From: Parietichytrium sp. I65-24A
Taxonomy: Eukaryota > Sar > Bigyra > Thraustochytrida > Thraustochytriidae
Direction: 5' to 3'
Assembly (NCBI GenBank): GCA_012862575.1
Contig: BLSF01000048.1
Span: forward strand, 5,797-69,796
Length of the DNA stretch: 64,000 nucleotides
Below the pieces are notes generated by a model. That model saw only the letters and a list, made by a program, of their open reading frames with translations, was not told the DNA's origin and searched no databases. The position numbers and the translations under genes are program-made. How positions within the stretch are numbered: the first letter of the stretch is position 1; each line of letters opens with the position of its first letter. Below are positions 40,116-50,160 of this stretch, piece by piece.

Positions 40116-40749
40116 ACAATGAAATTGATCTTGTTCATTTAGTTAGTATCTCATCCCCTTCTCCTTCTTCCTCTTCTTTTTGCTTTGCTTTGCTTCGTTA
40201 TTTCCCTCATTGCTCTTCTCTTGGTCCTCCTCGTCTGCTTTGTTGGTTTACTTGCTCAACTCAGCTCTGGGCTTCTTGCTTCCTGTGCCGCACTCTGGGG
40301 CTCTATCGCCAACGATTGCAATGGAGAGCTCTCAGAACCACTTTGAAAACGAACGGCGAGAATTAGCGCAGACGGACGTTTGGAACCGGCGCCAGCCTTG
40401 CCAGTTCCATGCGCTCCGAAGCCGTTCAAAGATCCCAAATACAATTTACCTTTTTACCTTTTCAAAAAAATCAAAAAAGTGATACAGTCCAGTGCGTGTG
40501 GTGTAATTTAGCAGGATTTACTTGTTCGCATTCTTTTTTAGTTTTAACAAAAAAGTGTGTGATAAGTACACCGAAGGGTTGTGAGCAGCTTTGCAGAATT
40601 CAGAAATAAATACTTGGCGGAGGTGTTACCATCGTCAGGGATACTTTTCTTCGAATCAAATGAGCAAGCAGAGGAAGATCCAAATAGAAACTATTGTTGT
40701 TTTCGTTCTGTCAGTTCGTTTTGAAATACACGGGTAAAAATGCAGGTGT
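40116..40749. other. Convergent 3' intergenic region
   Basis: 634 bp between the SOD-like and helicase 3' ends; pyrimidine-rich at first, no gene seen. AATAAA at about 40605 could serve the plus-strand gene. Confidence 0.4.
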
Positions 40750-43305
40750 CTAACGTCTCTTGTATCTGCTCTTGGACTTGAACTTGTGACGACCAAGCTT
40801 TCCTCCATGGCGCAGTCCACCTTTGCTGAGGTCGGCATCCTTGAACATGGTGGTCTGCACACCACCTCTCTTGATCTTTTTCTTCACGCGACTGTCCATA
40901 AGAGACAATCCCTCGCGAGAAACGAGCTCTGCATCGAAGCCGCCATCCTTGGTTATCCTTGGACGCTTTTGGAGAGTTGACGATTCAAGATCGCCAGTTT
41001 CAGATTTCTTTTTACGAGAGTCCTTCTTGTTCTTGTTCTTCTTCTCTAACAAAGAAGCCTCCTTGTTTTCGTGCTGAGCCTCATAGGCTTTGCGCTTGGC
41101 AGCCTTCGCTTGAACTTTGATCTTTGTATCCGTCGACATCATCATTTTGCGCAGCTGTTCCTCGCTGATCTTGTCTCCATTTCGCTCAGCCTTTTCAAAG
41201 GCCTCGGCTCTTGCCTCTTCTCTAGAACGCTCTTGATCGGCGAGCATCTCAAGCCTTCGCCTCTTTTTGCGGCTCAACCGATGCGGGCGCTTGTCCTCGT
41301 CCGCCATCTCCGCTTCCTTCTCGAGAGCCAGTCGAGCCTTGCGGCGTTCTTTGGCGTTTCCGCCCATAGACTCGGCTTCGACTCGGATGGCCTCCTCCTT
41401 AGCGGCTTCCTTCACGGCCTCTCGCTCTTTACTACTCTGGAACCATGTCTTGGCAGGGCGACTCATAATTTCGGCCTCGTGTGCAGACATGTTTTGGGCC
41501 TTGTTAATCTCCATCTCCGCGAGCCTGGTCTCTTTCTCGATGCGCTCCTGATTCATCACATCCTCGACGTCTCCCTCCAAGTCCGAAATCTTCTCTTTAA
41601 ACGACGTGATGACGCCGTCAGGGATCGTCCTAGACTTGATGTTCTGTCGTGACCTCTTGAGGATCTCTTTGGTCAGCTTCCTCTCCCGGTCACCAGTCAG
41701 AGTCACGGAGACCCCGCCACGGCCGGCGCGAGCCGTGCGCCCCACACGATGCACGTAAGTGGACAGATCTTTTGGCATTTCGTAGTTCAAGACGACCTCT
41801 ACACCCCTGATGTCTAGGCCGCGAGAGGCCAGATCCGTGCAGAGCAAAAAGTCCGCTTTGCCGTCCCGAAAAGTCTGCAGAGCCTCGAGACGCTGACGCT
41901 GAGTCAGATTGCCGTGCAGCTCGGCGACTTTGAGTCCGCTAAGGCCGAAAATAATACTCATTCTATGCGCAGTGCGCTTATGCCTGAAGAACACGATCGC
42001 CTGCGAGTGGAAAGATCGCGTGCAAAGAGCGAGGAGCATGGCCTCGCGATCGCCTTCGCGATGCTGCCGAACCTTGACGAACTCTTGCACAAGGCGGGAC
42101 GCCATGTCGAAAAGAGGGTCCGTTTGAACGCGCACCGGCCTGTTCAGACTCAGTTCCGCCAACTTGTTGACGGAGGTGGTCATGGTCGCAGAGAACAGCA
42201 GCGTCTGCCTACTCTTCGGGCAGAACTTGACTAGCTCCATGACCTCGTCCATGAATCCCAGCTCCAGGAGCCGGTCCGCCTCATCCAATACGAGGATTTC
42301 AACATCGTCCAAATCCACAGATTTGGTGTTCCGCACGTGGTCGATGAGACGGCCAGGCGTGGCAATGACCACGTCCGGTCTGGCACGAAGCTCGGAGGCT
42401 TGCATGGACATAGAAAGCCCGCCCACGATGGCGCTGGACTTGATATCTGTGAACTGTGCGAGCTTCTCAAGCATGCTGTGCACCTGCTGCGTGAGCTCTC
42501 TGGTAGGAGTTACGATCAACACTCTGGTGGCGGCAACCTTACGTGCCCTGAACAGCAGGCGCTCGAGCACCGGCAGAACGAAGGCCGCGGTCTTGCCGGA
42601 CCCGGTGGCAGCGCTGCCGCAGATGTCCCTGCCCGCGAGCGCGAAGGGAATCGCCTTGACCTGAATCGGCGTAGGCCGGTCGAACCCGAGCTTCATGACG
42701 GCCTTCACGAGCGGCCGCGACAGGTTAAGGTCGTTGAATGTCATGGTCACCTGCGCCTCCTTCCTCTGCGACTTGTCCAGCGGCTTCTTCAGCTTGGCCA
42801 ACGCAGCCATCTCCCGCGAGTGGTCGCCTTCTTCGGCATCCACGCCATCCTTGTCCTGGCCAGCTTGGCTCTCCTCCTCACCCTTGTCCTCATCGCCGTC
42901 GTCGTCTTCGGCCTCTTCTCCATCTTGGCCATCACTCTGTTCGTCCTGATCTTCAGAGTCATCGTCATCGTCGTCATCATCGTCGTCGTCTTGGCCTCCA
43001 TCTTGGTCGTCCCGGGAGCCGTGCGCCTGCTTTTTGGCAAGGGTCCTGTCGATCTTGTCCTGCAGAGTGGTGGTCAGCAGCTGCGCCGGGTTCTCCCGCT
43101 TCCTAATGCGCTCTATGGCGGCCTTGAAGTCCCACGACTCGCCAGCTCTCCCGCTTCCGCCGTCCGCGTCGTACTCGTCGTCCTCGTCATCCTCATCGTC
43201 TAGGGAGCCTGAGAACGCGAGCGGCTGGAGCTCCACGTCGCTCTCAGGGTCGTCCTCCAGCTCCACCTCCGCATCGCTGTCGATGGTGCCAACGAACTCG
43301 TCCAT
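40750..43305 (-). CDS. DRS1: DEAD-box RNA helicase DRS1/DDX27
   Basis: 851 residues, single exon; a nucleolar helicase for 60S ribosome biogenesis. Order: an acidic N-terminus (MDEFVGTIDSDAEVELEDDP and a long Asp/Glu run), then the Q-motif FDRPTPIQ, Walker A AATGSGKT, PTRELTQQ, VATPGRL-type IATPGRLIDH, DEAD in LVLDEADRLLELGF, SAT in LFSATM, and the helicase C motifs including YVHRVGRTARAGRGG. The C-terminal third is a charged helical region, and the end (KRGGVQTTMFKD, then basic SKSRYKRR) matches DRS1/DDX27. The frame is open for a further 127 codons upstream through a (CAA)n repeat that would read as ~20 cysteines; the start MDEFVG after that repeat matches DDX27 starts, so I use 43305. Confidence 0.95.
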   Translation of the reverse strand: MDEFVGTIDSDAEVELEDDPESDVELQPLAFSGSLDDEDDEDDEYDADGGSGRAGESWDFKAAIERIRKRENPAQLLTTTLQDKIDRTLAKKQAHGSRDDQDGGQDDDDDDDDDDDSEDQDEQSDGQDGEEAEDDDGDEDKGEEESQAGQDKDGVDAEEGDHSREMAALAKLKKPLDKSQRKEAQVTMTFNDLNLSRPLVKAVMKLGFDRPTPIQVKAIPFALAGRDICGSAATGSGKTAAFVLPVLERLLFRARKVAATRVLIVTPTRELTQQVHSMLEKLAQFTDIKSSAIVGGLSMSMQASELRARPDVVIATPGRLIDHVRNTKSVDLDDVEILVLDEADRLLELGFMDEVMELVKFCPKSRQTLLFSATMTTSVNKLAELSLNRPVRVQTDPLFDMASRLVQEFVKVRQHREGDREAMLLALCTRSFHSQAIVFFRHKRTAHRMSIIFGLSGLKVAELHGNLTQRQRLEALQTFRDGKADFLLCTDLASRGLDIRGVEVVLNYEMPKDLSTYVHRVGRTARAGRGGVSVTLTGDRERKLTKEILKRSRQNIKSRTIPDGVITSFKEKISDLEGDVEDVMNQERIEKETRLAEMEINKAQNMSAHEAEIMSRPAKTWFQSSKEREAVKEAAKEEAIRVEAESMGGNAKERRKARLALEKEAEMADEDKRPHRLSRKKRRRLEMLADQERSREEARAEAFEKAERNGDKISEEQLRKMMMSTDTKIKVQAKAAKRKAYEAQHENKEASLLEKKNKNKKDSRKKKSETGDLESSTLQKRPRITKDGGFDAELVSREGLSLMDSRVKKKIKRGGVQTTMFKDADLSKGGLRHGGKLGRHKFKSKSRYKRR

Positions 43306-43342
43306 CGCCGCTGCCAGAAGATGCCTGTCCTTGGCAGGCGCA

Positions 43343-43361
43343 CAACAACAACAACAACAGC

Positions 43362-43401
<40 letters not shown>

Positions 43402-43402
43402 G
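43343..43402 (+). repeat. (CAA)n microsatellite next to the DRS1 start
   Basis: About 20 trinucleotide units with one CAG interruption, lying about 40 bp upstream of the helicase start codon. On the gene's strand it is (TTG)n. Confidence 0.95.
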
Positions 43403-43481
43403 CTATAACAATAACAACAACAGCTGCTGCAAAAACAAGAGAGGCTGGCCGCGAGTGGCCGAGAAGGAAGGAACGCTTTTC

Positions 43482-43482
43482 C

Positions 43483-43514
<32 letters not shown>
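43482..43514 (+). repeat. (CT)n microsatellite
   Basis: A dinucleotide run with one TTT interruption. It becomes GA-rich on the helicase coding strand. Confidence 0.9.
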
Positions 43515-43515
<1 letters not shown>

Positions 43516-43780
43516 GTCTCCTGCTTTGTTTCTCTCTGCTGGCTCTGTCGGCGCTGCTCTTGCCGCCGTGGTCGTTTCTTCTGGCGCTCTCTCTCTCTCT
43601 CTCTCCCTCCCTTCTCCCTCTGTGTGTGTGTCTCCCATTGTTGGCTGGGTTCGACCAGTCAATGCGGAACGCTTTCGCGCCTCCACTACCCGGACCAGTA
43701 GAGAGACTCAGGCGTAGCGTGCCTTGGCTGCGCGTAAGGGGCGCTAAGGGATGCAGAGGAGTAAGTGGGGAAAGTATTGG

Positions 43781-43816
43781 GAAAGTGATGGAAAGTGATG
43801 GAAAGTGATGGAAAGT
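43781..43816 (+). repeat. 10-bp minisatellite GAAAGTGATG
   Basis: Three exact copies and flanking variants in the leader region of the TrmA-type gene. Confidence 0.85.
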
Positions 43817-43952
43817 GGGGAAAGGTTGTGAGTGAGAAGAGTGACAAGTGTGAGAAGTGGCAAATTAGAGAGAAGAGGAAGGAGGGTGGAAGTGCTCGCG
43901 GACAGTGAATGAAAGTGCACTCGCTGTGAGTATGCATAGTCGGCTGTCGAGC

Positions 43953-43982
43953 GAGAGTGAGAGTGAGAGTGAGAGTGAGAGA
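43953..43982 (+). repeat. (GAGAGT)n repeat
   Basis: About five copies of a 6-bp unit, 150 bp before the TrmA-type start. Confidence 0.85.
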
Positions 43983-44133
43983 TAGAGCATGAAGCTGCTG
44001 TAACTTGAAATAGCGAGAAGTCACGGGAAACGGAGGAGGAACCGACGCGGGTCCCAAGGCTTTCCAGACAGAGCTCTCCGTGTCTTCTTGGTTCTCGAAA
44101 GCTGAAAGCTGGAAGCTGGAAGCTGGCCCAGCA

Positions 44134-45417
44134 ATGGTGTGCGAGTGCCAAGTGTGCGAGGACATCGCGCGAGGTGTCGGGGCGCAAGACAGCGCTCTCT
44201 GCCTGCGAGGGTTCAGGATACCAGTGACGCAAGAATGTTACCCTGTGCAGCTCCAAGCCAAGGTTCGGGCCGAGGTTGCCAAGTGGTCCGGCTCAAGGCT
44301 CAAGTCAGACCCAGAGTTCTCCGTGGTGGAGTCGCCTGCGTTGGCACACCGCCTCAGAGTAAAGTTTTTCTTTGGACGGGTCAGCGATGAGGCGAAGCAA
44401 GGAGGGCGAGGAATCCACCGTTATGGAATGAATCAAAAGGTCGATGGGCGGGATCGGGTCGACTTTGACATTGAACGATTTCCGGCCGCCACCGAGCGCA
44501 TTAATCTGGCTATGCAGATTCTGATCAAAGCCGCTGACTCTGACGAGGCCAACACTACAGGTCTTCACCAAGTCAGTTTTCATGACGTCATGAGCTCTGA
44601 CGATCTCCTCGTCACTCTGTACTTTACCGATCGCGAGACCTCAAGCAGCGACACTTCCGCGTCCAACAACGGCGAGCCCTGCTCGGAGCAATTCGCCACA
44701 ATGTACATGAAGTTGTGCAAGGCGTCAGAGCACTTAGAAGGACGCGTCTCGGTGTGCGTAAAGAAAAGGCAGAGCCAGTTCTTGGTGTCTACTGACGATA
44801 GCCTCGGCGAGCCGACGCTGCGTGAGCGTGCACTCTTCGAAGGGATGGTGTTGACCCATCACCAAGGCAGCTTTTCGAATCCAAACGGGTTCGTCACCAG
44901 GGCGGTCAACGAATGGCTAAAAGCCCGCATCCGAGACCAGTTTCATGGCCAGTCCGTGAATCTGCTCGAGCTTTGCAGCGGAGCGGGCAACCACACTGTG
45001 GGGCTCAGTGGCATTGGATTTGACAACGTTCTTTCAGTTGAAATAGATCACCAACTAGTCGTGAGAGCGCGAGAGAATATCGCCCATAACAAACTTGCGA
45101 ACGTTCATCTTGTCCGTGATGATATTAAGAACCTCCCTCGTATACTACGACGGCACAAATTCCTTATGGAGCAGGACTCGAAACTCGTGGTTCTCGTCGA
45201 TCCCCCGCGCTGTGGGCTCTCGGACGAGGTGGCGTCTTTTCTATGCACAATACCTTGCTCTCATCTCATTTACATTGCTTGCGGCGATGGACTCGATCGC
45301 AACGCGGAAACCCTTTTGCAAAGGTTTCAACTCGATCACATGTGTTTGGCAGACCACTTTCCATTCACCCATTTCCTGGAGAAGATCGCCTTCTTTTCCT
45401 CCTTGCCTCCGTCCTGA
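44134..45417 (+). CDS. TrmA-family tRNA (uracil-5-)-methyltransferase
   Basis: 427 residues, single exon. It would make 5-methyluridine (T54) in tRNA, or a related RNA m5U, with SAM. The SAM-binding motif is LLELCSGAGNHTVGL; the substrate-binding F-x-x-x-N block is SFSNPNGFVTRAV; VLVDPPRCGLSDE is the DPPR motif; YIACG holds the catalytic Cys (the following Asn of the usual SCN is Gly here); DHFPFTHFLE carries the P-x-T-H-x-x-E end with the general-base Glu. There is no TRAM or RRM domain, as in bacterial TrmA and unlike animal TRMT2A. A Cys cluster at the N-terminus (CECQVCED) is unusual. The ATG at 44134 is the first in frame. Confidence 0.88.
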   Translation: MVCECQVCEDIARGVGAQDSALCLRGFRIPVTQECYPVQLQAKVRAEVAKWSGSRLKSDPEFSVVESPALAHRLRVKFFFGRVSDEAKQGGRGIHRYGMNQKVDGRDRVDFDIERFPAATERINLAMQILIKAADSDEANTTGLHQVSFHDVMSSDDLLVTLYFTDRETSSSDTSASNNGEPCSEQFATMYMKLCKASEHLEGRVSVCVKKRQSQFLVSTDDSLGEPTLRERALFEGMVLTHHQGSFSNPNGFVTRAVNEWLKARIRDQFHGQSVNLLELCSGAGNHTVGLSGIGFDNVLSVEIDHQLVVRARENIAHNKLANVHLVRDDIKNLPRILRRHKFLMEQDSKLVVLVDPPRCGLSDEVASFLCTIPCSHLIYIACGDGLDRNAETLLQRFQLDHMCLADHFPFTHFLEKIAFFSSLPPS

Positions 45418-46793
45418 CAAGCTACTAAATCGGTTACAAGTGCCTAGCCATGCTTAGTCTCAGTCGGCACATAGCGATACCACTAAGTAGCCATGACGCA
45501 TTGACTCTTAGTAGGCACTGTTATCAAGTCGACATTGGTAGATTGGTAGGAGATAGGCAGCGATGCTCGTTAAGAAGAAGCTTAAGGACCTGGAACTAGA
45601 GAATTTGTCCGTTGCGAGTTGTTGCGCGGCGAGCCGCAGTCGCACTGGGGCTATGCGACTCTTGGACAGGAATTGTTTGATTCACAGAATTCTTGGCGGT
45701 TTATTTTTTGGCGACACAACAGGCGCGGCGACTCTCTTTAATGCCGCAAAACTGCGAGCATGTGGCTGCGTTTTAAAGCCAAACTGTCTAGTGTGCGGAT
45801 CAGAAAAGTTGAATTTTTCGAACACAACCTATTCGAACACTATCTATTTTCCTCTTCGCGAGTGCAAAGCAGAGGTAAACGCATCAATCTCTGCTTCCTT
45901 GGTCCAAACACGTATAAAAACAAACATAAATGACAGAAAACGCGTTACAAAGCTCCCAGCTCGCGATACTTGCGATCGTCTCTACTCAATGTACGTCTCT
46001 CTTTCACAATGATAATTATTGTTCCCGTCGCCCCAATCTCGTGGCATCAAGTTCAAAACATTTCTGATTCGGAGAGTGAAGTTCTGTAATATTTCTGAAT
46101 TCTGCATTTCTGAAAGGGAGAAGCCAGGTCAGGTCAGAGGTCAGTTCAGGTCACAAATGCCTTCCGCAAAACAGCTCTGGACTCTGGAATCTCGCACAGT
46201 GTCGGCACTAGCAGTCATACTGGTCCTAATACTTAGTGCCAGTGTCTTTGCTAATCTTTGCTACGCATCCACTAGGCAGAGTGTTTGTTGCAATGCGAAA
46301 TCAATGCGAAAGCGAAGTAAACGAATGTATTGTTAGGTTGTTTGTCTGTCTGATTGATTGATTGATTGTTGATTGATTATCGATTGCAAAGAAGAGCAAC
46401 ACAGATTGCGGGCGCGAAAGAGTGTCTTGGTCGCGAGACTCGCGGTCCCTCTGCGGCTTCTTTCGAGGCTTCTTTGCCTGCCGTCGAGATCGAACAAATT
46501 GCGGAGTCCTGCGGAAGGACGGCGGGGAACAGGACCTGGGAAAGGGAGAGTCGTGCGTGCGGGGTCTGAGGGGTGTGAATGAAAGCGGGCCGCAGCTGAT
46601 CGTCGATCTCTTGTCAACGTGCATGGTCCTGCGTGCGCAAAGCGTTTGGACGTCCTCTTGAGACGACGAAGCTGGACGGTTCGCAGGTTTACCTTCGCCG
46701 GAGCTCAGCGGCGGTCGGCAATTTTTCGCGCTGGTCTGTTTTGATTTGCTTGAGAACGGAGCTTTACGGCGCACGGGCTAGGCGCTGGCGGCG
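45418..46793. other. Intergenic, TrmA-type to repeat-protein gene
   Basis: 1.38 kb with no recognised gene. A 149-codon open frame at 45563-46012 (starts MLVKKKLKDLELENLSV) has no family features and I do not call it. GATTGATTGATTGTTGATTGATT lies near 46353. The last ~200 bp are the promoter or leader of the repeat-protein gene. Confidence 0.4.
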
Positions 46794-49700
46794 ATGAATC
46801 CGCAGGCGAAGCCCGTGGAGCTTGGCGCTCTCGGCATCAGGAAAGATGCCAAAAACCTGTTCGGTACGAAAGGGCAGAATATGTGGAAGAGGACAAAGGT
46901 AAAGCTCATGGTAATCAATGAGTTTGGCGGCGGTCTCCAGACATTAATGGACGAAAATGGCGCAGACGAGGAAATTATTACCGCTGAAATTCATGAGTGC
47001 GATGAGGAGGAGATCGATGAAGAGCAGGAGGAAGAAGAGGAGGAGGAAAGCAAAGGGGAGTCCTCCATATTACACTCTGGTGAGACCGCAAATAGTAGAT
47101 CCAGGAACATCGGCAAAGTTGAACGATCCAACACAGTCTCCATGTTGCTGGAACTTGGTGAGAGCGCAGCGGACGAAGACGACGAATTTGGAGCGGACTT
47201 CGAGGAGGGAGAGGAAGAAAACTTATTAGGGTCGGGGCAGAAGCGAGAGCGAAATCCCGTTGTCCTCCAAAAAAGTATGTCCAAGACTTCGTTCGGCGCC
47301 TCTCGTGGAAATTTATTTGACGCAAATAGCATCATGGCAAATGCTTCTGACATGATGGGTCTTTCTGAAGTTGACAAGGACATGTTTAAACGGCCTGTGC
47401 CTACCGGAAATGGAGCCCACGATTCTAACGAGCGTATTATTGGCAAAATCGAGCGATCGAATACTGTCTCGATGATGATTGAACTTGGCGCAGGCGCAGC
47501 GGAAGATGGAAGTGATGAATTTGGTGCTGAATGCGACGAAAACGTGCAAACCAACGCAACTGCTCGCGGAAGAAATCCAGTTGTTCTGCAAAAGAATATG
47601 TCTCGTTCGAACTTTGGAATGTCTCGCGGAAACCTATTTGACGCTAACTCTGTAATGGCAAACGCATCCGATATGATGGGGTTGTCGGAAGCGGATAAGG
47701 ACGCGTTTAAGCGTCCAGTAACAAATACTGTTTCAAAGGAAGCTCCAAACGGACGCAATATTGGCAAGATCGAGCGGACCAACACCGTCTCAATGATGCT
47801 CGAGCTTCGGCGCTGGCGCAGCGGAAGATGGCAGCGACGAGTTTGGAGCTGAATGCGAAGAGATCGCTTCGTCAAACAAGGCAGCTCGCGGAAGACACCC
47901 AGTCGTCCTGCAAAAGAATATGTCTCGTTCGAACTTTGGAATGTCTCGCGGAAACTTGTTCGATGTCAACTCTGTAATGGCAAACGCATCCGACATGATG
48001 GGGCTGTCAGAAGCAGATAAGGATACATTCAAGCGACCTGTGACAAATGCTGTTCCGAAGGAGGCTCCAAATGGACGCAATGTTGGCAAGATCGAGCGAA
48101 CCAACACCGTATCGATGATGCTCGAGCTTGGCGCTGGTGCAGCTGAAGATGGCAGCGACGAGTTTGGAGCAGAATGCGAAGAGACCGCTTCGTCAAACAA
48201 GGCAGCCCGCGGAAGAAACCCAGTCGTTCTGCAAAAGAATATGTCTCGTTCGAACTTTGGAATGTCTCGCGGAAACTTGTTCGATGTCAACTCTGTAATG
48301 GCAAACGCATCCGACATGATGGGGCTGTCAGAAGCAGATAAGGACACATTCAAGCGACCTGTGACAAATGCTGTTCCGAAGGAAGCTCCAAACGGACGCA
48401 ATATTGGCAAGATCGAGCGGACCAATACCGTCTCAATGATGCTCGAGCTCGGCGCTGGTGCAGCGGAAGATGGCAGCGACGAGTTTGGAGCAGAATGCGA
48501 AGAGACCGCTTCGTCAAACAAGGCAGCTCGCGGAAGAAACCCAGTCGTCCTGCAAAAGAATATGTCTCGTTCGAACTTTGGAATGTCCCGGGGAAACCTA
48601 TTTGACGTCAACTCTGTTATGGCAAACGCATCCGATATGATGGGGCTGTCGGAAGCAGATAAAGACACATTCAAGCGACCGGTGACAAATGCTGTTCCGA
48701 AGGAAGCTCCAAACGGACGCAATATTGGCAAGATCGAGCGGACCAATACCGTCTCAATGATGCTCGAGCTTGGCGCTGGCGCAGCGGAAGATGGCAGCGA
48801 CGAGTTTGGAGCTGAATGCGAAGAGATCGCTTCGTCAAACAAGGCAGCTCGCGGAAGACACCCAGTCGTTCTGCAAAAGAATATGTCTCGTTCGAACTTT
48901 GGAATGTCTCGCGGAAACTTGTTCGATGTCAATTCCGTCATAGCAAACGCATCCGACATGATGGGGTTGTCGGAAGCAGATAAGGACACATTCAAGCGAC
49001 CTGTGACAAATGCTGTTCCGAAGGAAGCTCCAAACGGACGCAATATTGGCAAGATCGAGCGGACCAATACCGTCTCAATGATGCTCGAGCTCGGCGCTGG
49101 TGCAGCGGAAGATGGCAGCGACGAGTTTGGAGCAGAATGCGAAGAGACCGCTTCGTCAAACAAGGCAGCTCGCGGAAGAAACCCAGTCGTCCTGCAAAAG
49201 AATATGTCTCGTTCGAACTTTGGAATGTCTCGGGGAAACCTATTTGACGTCAACTCTGTGATGGCAAACGCATCCGATATGATGGGGCTGTCGGAAGCAG
49301 ATAAAGACACATTCAAGCGACCGGTGACAAATGCTGTTCCAAAGGAAGCTCCAAACGGACGCAATATTGGCAAGATCGAGCGGACCAATACCGTCTCAAT
49401 GATGCTCGAGCTTGGCGCTGGCGCAGCGGAAGATGGCAGCGACGAGTTTGGAGCTGAATGCGAAGAGATCGCTTCGTCAAACAAGGCAGCTCGCGGAAGA
49501 CACCCAGTCGTTCTGCAAAAGAATATGTCTCGTTCGAACTTTGGAATGTCTCGCGGAAACTTGTTCGATGTCAATTCCGTCATAGCAAACGCATCCGACA
49601 TGATGGGGTTGTCGGAAGCAGATAAGGACACATTCAAGCGACCTGTGACAAATACTGTTCCGAAGGAGGCTCCAAACGGACGCAATATTGGCAAGATCGA

Positions 49701-50160
49701 GCGGACCAACACCGTCTCGATGATGCTCGAGCTCGGCGCTGGCGCAGCGGAAGATGGCGGCGACGAGTTCGGAAGTGAATGTGTAGATATAGTGGATGGA
49801 CATCCCCCTGTCACTAAGGTATCGGGTGTGTGTGGCATTGCTGCCGAGAACACTGCGCCTGCGCTTAAAAGCACAGTCCTCTCGGTGGAAACAATTACTA
49901 TAAATCCAAGCGATCCCGCTTATCGAGCTTCGCGACTACCTGCTGTGGAGGGTCTCGGCCTGACAACAATGGATTGTCGGAGGCTTCAGCCAACGTTTAT
50001 GAAGGAATCCGAAATAGTCAACTCTATGGTGGTACGGGAAATAACCAGAAATAAAGCTGAAGGCTCCAAGAAGGCCGTCGCGCAACCTCGTGCCCCTGCT
50101 TCCTCAAGTTCGCCGCGAGCCCATCAATCTCCACGAACTCGACGAATTAACAAGAAATAG
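46794..50160 (+). CDS. Unrecognised tandem-repeat protein (107-residue units), one frame break
   Basis: A protein of about 1120 residues, if read through one frame break. N-terminus: unique, basic then very acidic (DEEEIDEEQEEEEEEES). Middle: about eight units of 107 residues, each with IGKIERTNTVSMMLELG, AAEDGSDEFGAEC, RNPVVLQKNMSRSNFGMSRG and NLFDVNSVMANASDMMGL. The first units are diverged; the inner ones are almost identical. C-terminus: unique, ending in a basic Ser/Pro/Arg tail (PRAHQSPRTRRINKK). Each unit contains basophilic-kinase-like sites (ERTNTVS, SRSNFG). No membrane span, signal peptide or known fold is seen. At about 47808 one extra C (CTTCGGC for CTTGGC in other copies) shifts the frame, so the 5' frame stops at 47852 while the correct frame continues. 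This is a sequencing error or a recent mutation. Confidence 0.7.
47277..49845 (+). repeat. 321-bp tandem DNA repeat, 8 copies, with 642-bp higher order
   Basis: The ATGTCTCGTTCG (or diverged ATGTCCAAGACT) word recurs at 47277, 47598, 47920, 48241, 48562, 48883, 49204 and 49525: a 321-bp period except one 322-bp step. Copies at 48562 and 49204 differ at about three sites by eye, all synonymous, and those at 48883 and 49525 share private variants (GTCATAGCA for GTAATGGCA). So the last four copies are a duplicated 642-bp dimer. The 5' copies are the most diverged. Confidence 0.95.

Larger units (their letters stand above)
43306..44133. promoter_or_regulatory. Divergent intergenic region dense in simple repeats, DRS1 / TrmA-type
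   Basis: 828 bp between divergent starts, containing in order (CAA)n, two (TC)n runs, a GTGTGTGTGT run, a 10-bp minisatellite and a 6-bp GAGAGT repeat. No gene is seen. Its strand composition changes from pyrimidine-rich (43480-43630) to purine-rich (43740-44000) on the plus strand, so each gene gets a purine-rich leader on its own coding strand. Confidence 0.5.

Noticed and set aside
45563-46012. 149-codon plus-strand ORF
   Set aside because: Irregular composition with no domain pattern, and no splice partners that improve it.
47277-49845. CRISPR-like regular repeat array
   Set aside because: Units are 321 bp, contiguous without spacers, and coding.
47790-49874. 694-codon minus-strand open frame across the repeat array
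   Set aside because: It is an antisense shadow: one 321-bp unit happens to lack minus-strand stops in that frame, and repetition extends it. The plus strand has unique ends and synonymous-biased variation.
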